Positions 1-8,471 of a DNA stretch of 64,000 bases are shown here, piece after piece; the first letter of the stretch is position 1, and the number at the start of each line of letters is the position of its first letter. The notes beneath the pieces were generated by a model that was not told the DNA's origin, ran no database searches, and saw nothing but the letters and a program-made list of their open reading frames with translations. The DNA is from Candidatus Thermoplasmatota archaeon (lineage in GTDB: Archaea > Thermoplasmatota > SW-10-69-26 > JACQPN01 > JAJPHT01), in assembly GCA_035540375.1 (NCBI GenBank), contig DATLGO010000050.1:1-64000 (forward strand), given 5' to 3'. The position numbers were made by a program, and so were the translations under genes.

Positions 1-131
1 ATGCTGGACTGGGCGCTCGCGGCGCCCGCGAGGGCGAGCATGCCGACGAGCAGCACCGCGAGCGCGGTGAAAGGCCGGAGGAACCGGCGGGCGTTCGACT
101 TCAGGCCGTGGATCGTGTTGTTCGCAACCAT
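1..131 (-). CDS. N-terminus of a secreted protein (cut by window edge)
   Basis: Only the first 43 codons are in the window; the reading frame runs leftward off position 1. The start is ATG at 131. The peptide begins MVANNTIHGLKSNARR and continues into a hydrophobic stretch with small residues ending AGAASAQSS, which is a convincing signal peptide with a likely cleavage after the AxA motif (ASA). Nothing of the mature protein is visible, so no function can be given. It lies on the same strand as the next secreted protein at 196-678, with a 64-nt gap; the surrounding genes suggest a cell-surface role. Confidence 0.6.
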   Translation of the reverse strand, partial: MVANNTIHGLKSNARRFLRPFTALAVLLVGMLALAGAASAQSS

Positions 132-195
132 GTGCGTCACCAGGCTAACCTCGCCTCGGGGGGTGATAAGCAACCTGGATGCGGGTGTGAAACGC

Positions 196-678
196 CTACG
201 GCAGCGCGACGAACGGCGCGTAGGAGAAGGTGGCGGCGGCCCGGTTGTCTTCCGGCCGCGCGTCGCCCGCGCGCGGCTCCATCGTGACCGTCACGCGATA
301 CTGGTCGGCGGGCATCGGCGTGAGGCCCGCGCAGAACGGAGCGAGGTCGGCCTGTCCGCAGAAGCCCGAGAAGTCGCGCGTGAACGTCGCGCGCGCGCCG
401 GGGGCGAGGCGATGGGGGTTGCCCCAGGAGCACACCTCGCGTCCGAGGGCCGCGCCCACCGGGGTCGTCGCGCGCACGCAGGCGTGGAGCTGCGCGTCCA
501 CCGACCCTCCGCCCGTGTTGACGGCCTCCACCGTCACGCGCAGATAGGGGCTCGCGAAGCCCGCGGGACCGACCGAGAGGGCGGTCACGACGAGGTCGTG
601 CGGTCCGCCCGCCGCGTGCGCGGGGGCGACGAGCGCCGCCGCGATCGCAAGGATGACGGCGAGCGGGCGCGCGTGCAC
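196..678 (-). CDS. secreted CARDB-like beta-sandwich protein
   Basis: 160 residues. Residues 1-22 form a signal peptide (MHARPLAVILAIAAALVAPA then HA). The mature part looks like a single CARDB/NEW3-type Ig-like domain: alternating beta strands, a VTVEAVNTGGGSVDA strand-turn-strand around residue 50, an ATFTRDFSGFCG stretch and a closing DNRAAATFSY strand typical of CARDB repeats. Four cysteines (two near the middle, two in the SGFCGQADLAPFC segment) could form disulfides, consistent with export. No transmembrane anchor is seen at the C-terminus, so it is probably released or held by partners. No enzymatic motif; function unknown. Assignment to CARDB is by pattern, not by search. Confidence 0.75.
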   Translation of the reverse strand: MHARPLAVILAIAAALVAPAHAAGGPHDLVVTALSVGPAGFASPYLRVTVEAVNTGGGSVDAQLHACVRATTPVGAALGREVCSWGNPHRLAPGARATFTRDFSGFCGQADLAPFCAGLTPMPADQYRVTVTMEPRAGDARPEDNRAAATFSYAPFVALP

Positions 679-1060
679 GCGTCCGCGTGGGCTTCACGCC
701 CTATAAGCATAGGCCTGTCCGCGCGGGAGGGGGCGGCCCGGACCTTGGCACGGTCGGCGAGCCTTCCCCGGAGCATGGGGAGCATGAGGTCGGCTCGGGC
801 GCGTGTGACGGACGCGCCCATCGGGTCGCGCGCCGCTCCCGGCGGCACGGGCACGGCACCCATCCTGCGGAGGGGTCATAAGCGTTGAGCCAGGGGGCCC
901 GGACGTGTGGTTTTCCCCTGGAAAAGGGGGAGAGAACGGGCGATCCGGAAGTCCCGGGAAAACCCCTGCGAGCCCGGACCGGGGGCCGGGCGGAGGGCGC
1001 TGCCGCGGGTCATCCGCGATCGATTCCCGCGACGCTCCGGGCTCGGGGCGGGCTGGGAAA
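679..1060. other. intergenic stretch, no gene seen
   Basis: About 380 nt between the divergent secreted-protein gene and secG. The open frames crossing it are GC-rich shadows with biased Arg/Gly/Pro composition. I see no RNA gene or repeat here. Confidence 0.5.
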
Positions 1061-1070
1061 GCTTAAAAAG
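1061..1070 (+). promoter_or_regulatory. TATA box of secG
   Basis: GCTTAAAAAG stands out in a GC-rich background. A start about 25 nt downstream would fall near 1092-1096, giving secG (ATG 1102) a leader of only a few bases. Confidence 0.65.
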
Positions 1071-1101
1071 GGCAACGGACCCTAACGGGGCCCGAGGGCC
1101 T

Positions 1102-1269
1102 ATGGCGAAGGAACAGAAGGGCGCTGGATTCCAGCAGGCGGCCGGTCTCATCCGCTATTTCGATGCGGAAGAGGAGACGGCCATCCACATCGACCCGCGC
1201 ATCGTCCTCGGGCTCGCCCTCGGCACGGCCTTCCTCGTCCTCTTCCTCCACTGGTACGCGCCGGTCTGA
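1102..1269 (+). CDS. secG: Sec61-beta / SecG, protein translocase subunit
   Basis: 55 residues, the usual size of the archaeal Sec61-beta subunit that binds SecYE in the cytoplasmic membrane. The start at ATG 1102 gives MAKEQKGAGFQQAAGLIRYF, a basic cytosolic arm with the conserved GL(I/M)RYFDAEE motif around residues 16-25, followed by an acidic segment and one C-terminal transmembrane helix (about residues 32-50), ending LHWYAPV. An upstream in-frame start at 907 would add 65 shadow-like residues and is rejected because the TATA box lies at 1061-1070. The following amidohydrolase starts 9 nt after the stop and shares its GAGGAGG ribosome-binding stretch with the secG end, so they are probably cotranscribed. 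Confidence 0.93.
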   Translation: MAKEQKGAGFQQAAGLIRYFDAEEETAIHIDPRIVLGLALGTAFLVLFLHWYAPV

Positions 1270-1278
1270 GGAGGCGTA

Positions 1279-2337
1279 TTGACGCTTCTTGCCGGCTCGA
1301 TCCGGGGTCCTGACGGATTCTTCGAGGGTTGGCTCCGCGTCGACGACGGCCGCATCGCGCGGGTGGGCCGCGGCCCGCCGCCCTCGACCCCCGACCTCCG
1401 GGGCGTCGTCGTGCCGCGGCCGCTCAACGCCCACACCCACGTCGGGGACCACGTCGCGCGCGGGCTCGCCCCCGCGGGCGCGACGCTCGCCGACCTTTTC
1501 GAGCCTCCGCACGGCCTCAAGCACCGCGTCCTCGCCTCGACGCCGCCCGAGGCCCTGGTCGAGGGGATGCGCCGCGCCATCTCGGAGCTCGCCGCAAGCG
1601 GCGCGCGCGCCGCGCTCGACTTCCGCGAGGGCGGCGCGGACGGCGTCGCCCTCCTCGCGAAGGCCCGCGCACCGGACGCGCCGCGCGTCCTCGCGTTCGC
1701 GCGCCCGCCGCCTGGATCGGCCCCGGGCGATCGCCGCGCGATCCGCGAAGCCCTCGCCGAATCCGACGGGCTCGGCCTCTCCGCGCTGCGCGACGTGGGG
1801 ATCGAGGCGGCGCGCGCGATGGCCGAGGAGGCGCGCGCGGCGCGCCAGCCCGTGGCGCTCCATTTCAGCGAAGCCGAGCGGGAAAGCGTCGAAGCGGCGC
1901 TCGACCTCCGTCCCGCCTTCGTCGTCCACGGCTCGCACATGACCCGGGACGATCTCGCGCGTCTCGCGGACGACGGCGTGCCGCTCGTCGTCTGCCCTCG
2001 CTCCAATCTGCGCCTCGCGAAGCTCGTCGACCTCGCGACCGCGCGCGGGGCCGGCGTCAGGATCCATCTCGGCACCGACAACGCGATGCTGCAGACGCTT
2101 TCACCTTGGGAGGAAGCCCGGACGCTCCGCGACGCCGGCGTCGCGGTCGATCTCGCGCTCGAGGCGCTTCTCGGTCCCGCGACGGGATTCGTCCTTGCGG
2201 GCATCGATGTGACGCCGGTCGAGGAGGACGCGCCCGCCCACCTCGCGGTTCTCGCCCCGCAGGGGACCGATCCACGCGCGGCCATGCTCGGACCATCCCC
2301 GCCCGTGCTCCTTGGCGTCGTCGGCGAACATCCATGA
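1279..2337 (+). CDS. amidohydrolase (cytosine deaminase/chlorohydrolase-like)
   Basis: 352 residues starting at TTG 1279, preceded by a GAGGAGG sequence. It shows the metal-dependent amidohydrolase plan: a small N-terminal beta domain, the strand-one metal motif NAHTHVGDH near residues 51-59, a later His in ALHFSEAE, the VVHGSHM motif, and GTDNAML carrying the conserved Asp near residue 270. These are the expected ligands of the TIM-barrel hydrolases that deaminate or hydrolyse ring nitrogens (cytosine deaminase, SAH/MTA deaminase, TrzA/AtzA relatives). Substrate cannot be told from the sequence. It sits between secG and a methyltransferase on the same strand with short gaps, likely one transcript. 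Confidence 0.85.
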   Translation: MTLLAGSIRGPDGFFEGWLRVDDGRIARVGRGPPPSTPDLRGVVVPRPLNAHTHVGDHVARGLAPAGATLADLFEPPHGLKHRVLASTPPEALVEGMRRAISELAASGARAALDFREGGADGVALLAKARAPDAPRVLAFARPPPGSAPGDRRAIREALAESDGLGLSALRDVGIEAARAMAEEARAARQPVALHFSEAERESVEAALDLRPAFVVHGSHMTRDDLARLADDGVPLVVCPRSNLRLAKLVDLATARGAGVRIHLGTDNAMLQTLSPWEEARTLRDAGVAVDLALEALLGPATGFVLAGIDVTPVEEDAPAHLAVLAPQGTDPRAAMLGPSPPVLLGVVGEHP

Positions 2338-2359
2338 GGGAGGTCGGCGCTTCCGCCGC

Positions 2360-3082
2360 GTGAGCCGCCCGGACGACGCGTCTCTCGCGACCTTCGAGGA
2401 CAAGACGCAGAAGGAGACGTTCGTCCGCGGAACGTTCGACGCGATCGCGCCGCGCTACGACCTCTTGAACCGCGTGATGTCCATGAGCCTCGACCGCTCG
2501 TGGAGACGCGCGGCCGCCGCGCTCGTCGAGCCTCGGGCGGATGGAACGTATCTCGACGTGGGCTGTGGCACCGGGGACCTCGCCCTCGCCGTGCTCCGCC
2601 GAGCCCCCGGCGCCCGCGTCGTGGGCGTGGACCTCGCGCGCGCGATGCTCGTCGAGGCTCGCCGCAAGGCGCCCGCGCTCGAGACGGCGCACGCCTCCGC
2701 CCTCGCGCTTCCGTTCCCGGACCGATCGATGGACGGGGCGCTCGATGCGTTCGTCCTCCGGAACCTCGCGGATCTCGACGCCTTCTTCCAAGAGGCCCGT
2801 CGCGTCCTGAAGCCAGGCGCGCGTCTGGTCAACCTGGAGATCGGTCGTCCTCGCGGGCGCGTCTTCGGCCCCCTCTACCGATTCTACTTCTACCGCGTGA
2901 TGCCGCGTTTCGGTCGCGCGCTTTCGGGGAACTCGACCGCGTACCAGTATCTCGCGGACTCGGTCAAGGTGGTGGAGACGCCGGAGGCCATCGCGGAGCG
3001 CATGCGCCGCGCGGGCTTCGCGGACGTGCGCGTGAGGAGCTTCATGCGCGGCGCCGTCGCGGCCATCCACGGCCGGGCGTGA
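2360..3082 (+). CDS. UbiE/MenG-type SAM methyltransferase
   Basis: 240 residues from GTG 2360; an upstream in-frame ATG at 2312 would overlap the amidohydrolase. A GAGGGAGG stretch at about 2335 could serve the later start. Early motif FVRGTFDAIAPRYDLLNRVMS is the hallmark of the ubiquinone/menaquinone C-methyltransferase family (this stretch spans roughly residues 18-38), followed by the SAM-binding loop YLDVGCGTGDLAL, the acidic VVGVDLA end of strand two, and FVLRNLADLD at the post-motif region. Family knowledge: these enzymes methylate demethylmenaquinone or a related quinone. That would fit a respiring archaeon, but no other menaquinone gene lies in the window, so the exact substrate is inferred. 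Confidence 0.8.
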   Translation: MSRPDDASLATFEDKTQKETFVRGTFDAIAPRYDLLNRVMSMSLDRSWRRAAAALVEPRADGTYLDVGCGTGDLALAVLRRAPGARVVGVDLARAMLVEARRKAPALETAHASALALPFPDRSMDGALDAFVLRNLADLDAFFQEARRVLKPGARLVNLEIGRPRGRVFGPLYRFYFYRVMPRFGRALSGNSTAYQYLADSVKVVETPEAIAERMRRAGFADVRVRSFMRGAVAAIHGRA

Positions 3083-3955
3083 TCACGCGGGCGCGGCGCC
3101 CGCGGACGGCGCGGGCGCGGGTTCGGCGAGGGGCTCGTCGGGCTTGAACGACAAGTAGACCCGCAGGACGAAGAGCGCGAGCGCGGTACCGATGGGCGCG
3201 TAGAGGAACGTCGCCGCGAGAAGGCCTGGACCCTCGCCGACGGCCCGCTGAAGCGGGCCGAGGAGGACGCTCGCTCCGCCGGTCGCAAGAAGGAGGAAAA
3301 GGAGCATGACGAGCGAGGTGCCGAGATGGTCGGCGACGAGGCGCACGCTCCCGCGGATCGCCGCGACGGGGCCCGATCCTTCCTTCACGATGATGCACGG
3401 CGCGAAGATGACGAGGAACTCGACGAGGAAGGCGCCGAGCGCGTAGTTCGTGAAGTAAGGCGTCCGGGGCGCCGCGAACAGGACGAAGATGGCGAGGCCC
3501 GCGAGGAGGAGGCGGTACACGAGGAACGCGCGGAAATGCCGACGCGCCCCTTCCGCGAAAACGTCGACGAACGAGGCGACCGGCGCGTCGGCGCGGTCTT
3601 CGTAGACGCGCATGAGGAGGGCGATGAAACCGCCCTCGGCGTAGGCGGTCACGATCACCATGAGCGCAAGGAAGGCGAGCGCAGGGGCGATCCCTGCGTC
3701 GCGGAGGAAGGCGAGCGTCGCCGCATTGTGGACGTCCGCGACGGAAGGCATCGCCTCCGGGATGGCGTAGGGAAACGTGGTGAGGCGATAGCCGCCGGGA
3801 AGCATCGCGGCGTCCCCGAAGGCGCCGAACACGAGGAGGGCGACGACGAGGCCCACGAGGTCGAAGAGCGCGACGGCGACGGCGGGGAACGGACGTCGAA
3901 GCACGGCATCGAGGCTCGACCCGAGCATCTCGCCGACGCCGAGCGCGCGTTCCAT
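3083..3955 (-). CDS. multi-pass membrane protein
   Basis: 290 residues with about six hydrophobic helices (around residues 25-45, 90-110, 140-160, 170-190, 210-230, 245-265) and a Pro/Ala-rich tail. No catalytic motif is recognised. The layout (N-terminal amphipathic start, paired helices, a short VKEGSGPVAAIRGSVRLV loop) resembles archaeal DUF4013-like or glycerophosphoryl-diester-phosphodiesterase-type membrane domains, in which a cytosolic loop precedes a last helix pair; this is only a resemblance. It is the last gene of a minus-strand operon, starting 1 nt after the ferredoxin stop, so its expression is tied to the thioredoxin-kinase-ferredoxin genes upstream. Confidence 0.7.
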   Translation of the reverse strand: MERALGVGEMLGSSLDAVLRRPFPAVAVALFDLVGLVVALLVFGAFGDAAMLPGGYRLTTFPYAIPEAMPSVADVHNAATLAFLRDAGIAPALAFLALMVIVTAYAEGGFIALLMRVYEDRADAPVASFVDVFAEGARRHFRAFLVYRLLLAGLAIFVLFAAPRTPYFTNYALGAFLVEFLVIFAPCIIVKEGSGPVAAIRGSVRLVADHLGTSLVMLLFLLLATGGASVLLGPLQRAVGEGPGLLAATFLYAPIGTALALFVLRVYLSFKPDEPLAEPAPAPSAGAAPA

Positions 3956-3956
3956 G

Positions 3957-4337
3957 CTATTCCTTGCTCTTCTTCTTGCGATCTTCCTCGACGATCCAAG
4001 GGAGCTTGTTGTTGCCCTTGCGCGCGGGCCGGAACCGGTACGGCTCGACGGCGCGACCAGCCTTCACGTGCTCCTCGAGGATGCGCCTCGCGCCCTCCTC
4101 GTCCACCCCGGCGTACCAGACGCCTTCGGGGTAGACGACGAGGTTGGGCCCGTGGCCGCACTGGTTCAGGCATCCGGCCGCGTTCACGCGGACCTCGTCA
4201 CGGAGCCCGGCTTCCTTCACCCCGTCCTTGAGGATCGCCCGAATCGCGTCCACGGGTCCGTCCTTGCGGCACCATGGGCCTGCCGTGCACACGAAGACGT
4301 GGCGTTCGTAGGGTCGTTCGAGCCCCTCGTCACCCAT
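3957..4337 (-). CDS. thioredoxin-fold (2Fe-2S) ferredoxin
   Basis: 126 residues. The four-cysteine pattern of the NuoE-like thioredoxin-fold [2Fe-2S] ferredoxins is present: C17 and C23 in HVFVCTAGPWCRKDG, then two more in the NAAGCLNQCGHGPNLVVYP segment near residues 55-60, a segment almost diagnostic for the family. A lysine-rich tail (DRKKKSKE) follows. It should carry electrons in the cytoplasm; partner unknown. It follows the PAS histidine kinase by 25 nt and precedes a membrane protein by 1 nt in the same operon, whose first gene is a thioredoxin, hinting at a redox-sensing role for the whole cluster. Confidence 0.85.
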   Translation of the reverse strand: MGDEGLERPYERHVFVCTAGPWCRKDGPVDAIRAILKDGVKEAGLRDEVRVNAAGCLNQCGHGPNLVVYPEGVWYAGVDEEGARRILEEHVKAGRAVEPYRFRPARKGNNKLPWIVEEDRKKKSKE

Positions 4338-4362
4338 CGTTCGCGGGACGTCGGTCGGTGGC

Positions 4363-6117
4363 TTAGCTTTTCGGCTCCTTTCCGTCGGCTTCTCCGTTCC
4401 CCGCGGGAAGCGTGAACCGGAACGTCGCGCCCCCGCCCGGCCGACCTTCCGCCCAGACGCGCCCGCCGTGGCGGCGGATGATGCGTTCGACCGTCGCGAG
4501 ACCCACGCCCGTCCCGGGGAACTCGCTTGCGGGATGGAGCCGCGAGAAGGCCTTGAAGAGGAGCGGCGCCTGCGAGGCCTCGAATCCGACGCCGTTGTCC
4601 ATCACGTGGTAGACGCGCTCGCCGCCGGTCTCCGTCGCGCCCACGGCGATGCGCGCCGAGGATACCCGGCCCGTGTACTTCCACGCGTTTTCGATGAGGT
4701 TCTCCATGACCGCGCGAAGGAGGACGGGGTCTCCTCTGGCCGGCAACCGCCGCGGTATCGCGACTTCCACGACACGCCCGGGCTCTCGCGCGCGCAGATC
4801 CGCGACCACGTCCCGCGCGATGTCGGCGAGGTCGATGTCCTTGCGATGGAGCTCGGTCCGCGTGACGCGGGAAAGCTCGAGGAGATCATCGACGAGCAGG
4901 CTCATCCGCGACTCTTCGGCAAGGATCCGGTCGACGAGCTCGAGCGCTTCGTCGTCGAGCGACTCCGTGTGCTCCTCGCGGAGGATGCGCGCCATGTATT
5001 CGATGCCGCGCAAGGGCGCGCGCAGGTCGTGGCTCACCGAATAGGAGAAGGTGTCGAGCTCCTCGAGGGCCGCTTTGAGATCCCGGTTCGCGGCCGCAAG
5101 CGCGCGCGTGCGCTGCCGCACGTGCTCCTCGAGCGCTTCGTTGAGCCGCCGAAGCCTTGCCTCGGCAAGGTGGCTCGTCGTCACGTCCTCGTGGGATGCG
5201 ACAATCGTTCGCTGTCCCGAGGTGTCCCGGACGCCCTGCGCGTGGAGGACGAACCAGCGCTCCGCGTCGGGGCTGTGGCATGGGTACTCGTAGGTCCATC
5301 GCTCTCGCCTCCCGTCGAGGATCTCGCGGATTCCCTGGGCGACGACCCGCGCGTCCTCGCTTCCATCGCCGGTGGCCTCCTCGCAAAGCGCGACATAATC
5401 CACGCCGATCCCGTAGTTCGGAAGCGCAAGTCCGTTCTCGTCGCCGAACCGCCGCCACGCGACGTTCACCGCGGCAATCCTCCCGTGACCGTCGAGAACG
5501 GCGATGTTGAGCGGGACCGCGTCCAGGGATGCCTGGAGCAGGCGATCGGCGACGGCTAGATCCGTCTTGTTCTCCTCGTCCTGGAGCACGAAGACCGCCG
5601 CGCGGTCTCCGTCGCGCTCGACCGAGACGCCCGTGACGGTGACCGTGGCCGTTTTCCCTCCCGGGCGTCGGACGACGTCGCCGAACGAGCGCGCGAATTT
5701 CTCGCCTTCGAGGATGCGCGCCGCGGCGCATTGGTCGCGCGGATGGTCCTCCGCCGTTGCCCTGGGACGGTGGAGGAGCGCGAGAAGCGATCGACCCTTC
5801 TCGTTCTCGCTGGCGGGGAGGAGTTTCACCGCGGCGTCGTTCATCTGCTCGACGAAACCCGCGGCGTCCGTGACGACGACCGCGAAAGGCAACGACGCGA
5901 ACAGGGCCTCCTTCAGGCGATATCGGCGTGTCAGGTCGTCGATGAGGGTGAGGGCGCGATCCGGGTCGCCATCGGTGAGCGCGGTCCGGGCGCGGTCGAT
6001 CATTTCGACATCGCCTGACGTCGGCCGGACGGTCGGGGGCTCCTCGAGGGGCCGCTTGGAATGCACCTCGTGTTCCTCCTCGCGGACCCGTGGGGCCGCG
6101 ATCGGGCCATGTTTCAT
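4363..6117 (-). CDS. soluble PAS-PAS histidine kinase
   Basis: 584 residues, no transmembrane helix. Residues about 70-185 form one PAS domain (SLPFAVVVTDAAGFVEQMN), residues 190-320 a second PAS with PAC-like tail (AVLDGHGRIAAVN), then a coiled linker. The HisKA phospho-acceptor motif FSYSVSHDLRAPLRG places the active histidine at H363. The ATPase domain follows: N-box NLIENAWKYTG at about 473, D-box DNGVGF at 507, a G-box GTGVGLA at 535 and a C-terminal GGRVWAEG/GGGATFRF pair. It is a cytosolic sensor kinase; no response regulator is adjacent. Operon position between thioredoxin and a 2Fe-2S ferredoxin suggests redox or oxygen sensing, which is inference. Confidence 0.92.
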   Translation of the reverse strand: MKHGPIAAPRVREEEHEVHSKRPLEEPPTVRPTSGDVEMIDRARTALTDGDPDRALTLIDDLTRRYRLKEALFASLPFAVVVTDAAGFVEQMNDAAVKLLPASENEKGRSLLALLHRPRATAEDHPRDQCAAARILEGEKFARSFGDVVRRPGGKTATVTVTGVSVERDGDRAAVFVLQDEENKTDLAVADRLLQASLDAVPLNIAVLDGHGRIAAVNVAWRRFGDENGLALPNYGIGVDYVALCEEATGDGSEDARVVAQGIREILDGRRERWTYEYPCHSPDAERWFVLHAQGVRDTSGQRTIVASHEDVTTSHLAEARLRRLNEALEEHVRQRTRALAAANRDLKAALEELDTFSYSVSHDLRAPLRGIEYMARILREEHTESLDDEALELVDRILAEESRMSLLVDDLLELSRVTRTELHRKDIDLADIARDVVADLRAREPGRVVEVAIPRRLPARGDPVLLRAVMENLIENAWKYTGRVSSARIAVGATETGGERVYHVMDNGVGFEASQAPLLFKAFSRLHPASEFPGTGVGLATVERIIRRHGGRVWAEGRPGGGATFRFTLPAGNGEADGKEPKS

Positions 6118-6148
6118 GCGGCTCGTGCTTTAGTATTCTGGACGGGCT

Positions 6149-6526
6149 TCAGGCGGAGGCGGCTTCGAACACCTGGGTGAGAACGCGGACGAGCTCGGGC
6201 CAGCTGCGGTCGCCCGACCATCGTTCGGCCTCCCCTTTTCGGCGGGCGAACAGCGCTCGCCGTTCGCGCACCACGACGGTGGTGGGAACGCTCTTGACGC
6301 CGTAGCGGCGCGCCACCTCCGGGACCGTGTCCACGTCGACGGTCACAAACGTGAACCGGAGATCGGGGAAGCTGCGGCGCATCTCGCGGGCGGCCCTCAG
6401 GAACTTTGGCGTGTACGAGCGGCAGGGGGCGCACCAGGTGGCGCTGAAGTCGATGACCACGACGTCGTGCTCCCGGAGAAGGGCGTCGAAGTCGGTCTCG
6501 GTCGGATTCTCGACCACCGTCGCCAC
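6149..6526 (-). CDS. trxA: thioredoxin
   Basis: 125 residues from a GTG start at 6526. Classical thioredoxin: DVVVIDFSATWCAPCRSY with active-site Cys32 and Cys35 (CAPC in place of the common CGPC), FTFVTVDVDTVPEVARRYGVKSVPTTVVV with the cis-proline loop, and a C-terminal helix. It would reduce disulfides in the cytoplasm. It is the first gene of the operon thioredoxin, histidine kinase, ferredoxin, membrane protein; a TATA box at 6549-6558 puts transcription initiation at about 6528, so the message would be essentially leaderless, which supports the GTG start. The next gene follows after 31 nt. Confidence 0.93.
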   Translation of the reverse strand: MATVVENPTETDFDALLREHDVVVIDFSATWCAPCRSYTPKFLRAAREMRRSFPDLRFTFVTVDVDTVPEVARRYGVKSVPTTVVVRERRALFARRKGEAERWSGDRSWPELVRVLTQVFEAASA

Positions 6527-6548
6527 GGGTCCCCGTGTGCCCGTCCTC

Positions 6549-6558
6549 CGACATATAG
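6549..6558 (-). promoter_or_regulatory. TATA box of the thioredoxin-kinase operon
   Basis: On the minus strand GCTATATGTC, centred about 27 nt upstream of the GTG start at 6526. It is the only AT-rich patch in the intergenic region. Confidence 0.65.
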
Positions 6559-6591
6559 CCTTGCCGCAACCGATCGTGATCCGTCCCTTTC

Positions 6592-7032
6592 ATGACCACC
6601 TCGGGCGTTCGGCGCGTCATGCTGTCCCGTCGCCGCTCGGGCCGGGCCGCGATCGCGCTCGGCGTCATCGGCCTCGCGCTGCTTGCGCCCCTCGTGGTCC
6701 ACGCGATCCAGTCCTCCCTTGCGGGAGCGGGCCGTCTTGCCACGTGGCAGGTCGTCGCAAGCGCGCTCGGCGCCGTCCTGGGGATCCTCGGGGGAGCGAC
6801 GCTTCCGCGCACGGCGCGCGGCGCCATCCTCGTTGCCGCCGGGGGCGTGATCCCGATCCTCTTCCTCGCGCCCCTCGTCGCGTCCTCCTTCGCGTCGCTC
6901 GGTTCCTGGGAGAGTCTCGCCTTCGTCGCCGTCCACTTCTGGGCCTTCGGCCTCCTCTACGTCGGGGTGTCCGCGGCCCGGGGCCTCAGGCTCGAGGCCC
7001 GCGAGAAGCCGCTCCACTGGCATTCGCCGTGA
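6592..7032 (+). CDS. small four-helix membrane protein
   Basis: 146 residues with four hydrophobic helices (about residues 20-37, 48-66, 75-98, 108-126) and a basic N-terminus (MLSRRRSGR). Start ATG 6592; ATG 6619 is an alternative that would remove nine residues before MLSRRR. Its plan and the opening IALGVIGLALLAP resemble the protein at 8082-8471 (IALGIIGLLAFPA), so these two are likely distant paralogues flanking the secreted/membrane gene at 7036-7998. No function recognised. Confidence 0.7.
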   Translation: MTTSGVRRVMLSRRRSGRAAIALGVIGLALLAPLVVHAIQSSLAGAGRLATWQVVASALGAVLGILGGATLPRTARGAILVAAGGVIPILFLAPLVASSFASLGSWESLAFVAVHFWAFGLLYVGVSAARGLRLEAREKPLHWHSP

Positions 7033-7035
7033 GAC

Positions 7036-7998
7036 CTACTCGGGAACGGGCGTCTCGGGGGCGGTCGGCCCGCGGGATCGCCTGAAGCCCCCGGCGAGCG
7101 TCGTCGCGAGGGCCCAGTCGGCGGCGTGCAGCGCGAGGGCCATGACGGGGCCCGCGATGATGCCGTCCGCGAGGCCGTCGCCTCCGATCACGAGGTAGCC
7201 GCCGACGGCCGCGGTCGCCGCGACGACGTCGGGCGCGAACAGGATGTGGAGCGCGTCGCCGCCCACGAGGAGCCCCAGGAAGCTTCCCGCGAAGGCCGTC
7301 CGGAAGCCGTCCGCGGCGCGGTTCGTGCGGACGCGGACGTGACGGGCCGCGAGGAGGGCGGCCGCGACGACGAATCCCAGGTGCACGACGACGCCCCGGC
7401 CCGGGACGAGCGTGCTCGCGAAGTAGGCGACGACGACGAGCGCGCCCGCCGAGAGGAACGCGACGCCCTTCCGGGGGAGGAAAATGAGCGACGCGCCGAG
7501 GAAGACAAGCGAAAGCCAGGTCATCTCGACGCCCGTCGCGAGCGGGAAATGCGCGTTGAAGGGATCCGTGGGCCCCGCGCCCAGGGGAACGCGAGCGCCG
7601 TCGGCCGCCACGCGGTACACCGCGAGGGAGGCGAATTCCGCCGGGAGGCCCGCTCGGCGCTCGGCGTGGTCCACCACGGCATACCATTCTCCCGCGCGCG
7701 GGACGGAGAAGCGCACGTCGAACGACCGCACGTCGGCCCGCTCGAGGTGCGGTTTGAAAACCTTGCCCTCGCGAAACCTCTGGAATCCCTCGGCATCGAG
7801 GACGAGGAGACGCACCTCGGGGCCCGCCTGGACGCGACCGGTCGCGGCGAAGTTCTCCCCGGGGGCGTCCGCCCGCACGGTGAAGTAGAGGAAATGGCCG
7901 GGTTCGAGCACCCGGACCGGCGCGGCCTGCGCGACCGCGGGGCCGGCGACGAGCGTCGCGAGGAGGAGGGCGAGGAGCAGCCGTGCGCCGGCGCGCAT
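7036..7998 (-). CDS. secreted-domain plus polytopic membrane protein (homologue of a cassette protein)
   Basis: 320 residues. Residues 1-25 are a signal peptide ending AVAQA. Residues about 30-140 form a beta-rich extracellular domain opening VLEPGHFLYFTV and closing with RAGEWYAVVDH. After it come about six membrane helices (roughly 160-290), including GGDALHILFAP and a late GGDGLADGIIAGPVMALALH segment that recalls DUF1614-type membrane domains. The integron-cassette protein at 53465-54790 has the same order: TLEPGVHLFYEL, a PYVLVIDNS strand, then helices with FGGAGWGDLLIIAPVIAVA. I judge them homologous by pattern. Possible role: sensing or quality control at the cell surface; unknown. Confidence 0.75.
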   Translation of the reverse strand: MRAGARLLLALLLATLVAGPAVAQAAPVRVLEPGHFLYFTVRADAPGENFAATGRVQAGPEVRLLVLDAEGFQRFREGKVFKPHLERADVRSFDVRFSVPRAGEWYAVVDHAERRAGLPAEFASLAVYRVAADGARVPLGAGPTDPFNAHFPLATGVEMTWLSLVFLGASLIFLPRKGVAFLSAGALVVVAYFASTLVPGRGVVVHLGFVVAAALLAARHVRVRTNRAADGFRTAFAGSFLGLLVGGDALHILFAPDVVAATAAVGGYLVIGGDGLADGIIAGPVMALALHAADWALATTLAGGFRRSRGPTAPETPVPE

Positions 7999-8081
7999 GG
8001 CCCCCCGTTCTCTCCCCGGGGCGGGATAAGCTGCGTGGGCCTCCCGAAGAGTACCTGTTCCCCTTCGCCCATAACCGAAGC

Positions 8082-8471
8082 GTGGACCCCCGTCGCCGCG
8101 CCCGCATCGGCATCGCCCTCGGCATCATCGGCCTCCTCGCCTTCCCGGCCGTCAACGCCCTCATCCTCTCGGGAGGCGTCTACACGCTGCTCGTCGGCCG
8201 CCTCGGGTCGAACACGCTTGCGAACGTGACGCTCGTCCTGTTCCTCGTCGCGCCGCTTGCGGGTCTCGTCGGCGGCGTCGTGACGCTTCGCGGAGGCCGC
8301 GGCGGGTCCTATTTCCGGGCGGCCGGCATCCTCGGATCGCTCGCGATGCTCATCGTCGTCGTCTCCGTTCTCGGGAGCGGAACGCCGAGCGACGTCACGC
8401 TCAAGATCCTCGTCGCGAGCTTCTGGGCGCCCGCCCTCCTCGCGCTCGGCCTATCGCGGAAGGCCCGCTGA
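8082..8471 (+). CDS. small four-helix membrane protein
   Basis: 129 residues from GTG 8082; the longer frame from 7983 overlaps the divergent gene start and is probably not used. Basic start VDPRRRARIG followed by four hydrophobic helices (about residues 9-32, 42-62, 73-95, 105-122), ending in a basic ALGLSRKAR. Resembles the protein at 6592-7032 in length, helix number and the IALGIIGLL opening. It overlaps the end of the convergent helicase gene by 21 nt. No function recognised. Confidence 0.7.
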   Translation: MDPRRRARIGIALGIIGLLAFPAVNALILSGGVYTLLVGRLGSNTLANVTLVLFLVAPLAGLVGGVVTLRGGRGGSYFRAAGILGSLAMLIVVVSVLGSGTPSDVTLKILVASFWAPALLALGLSRKAR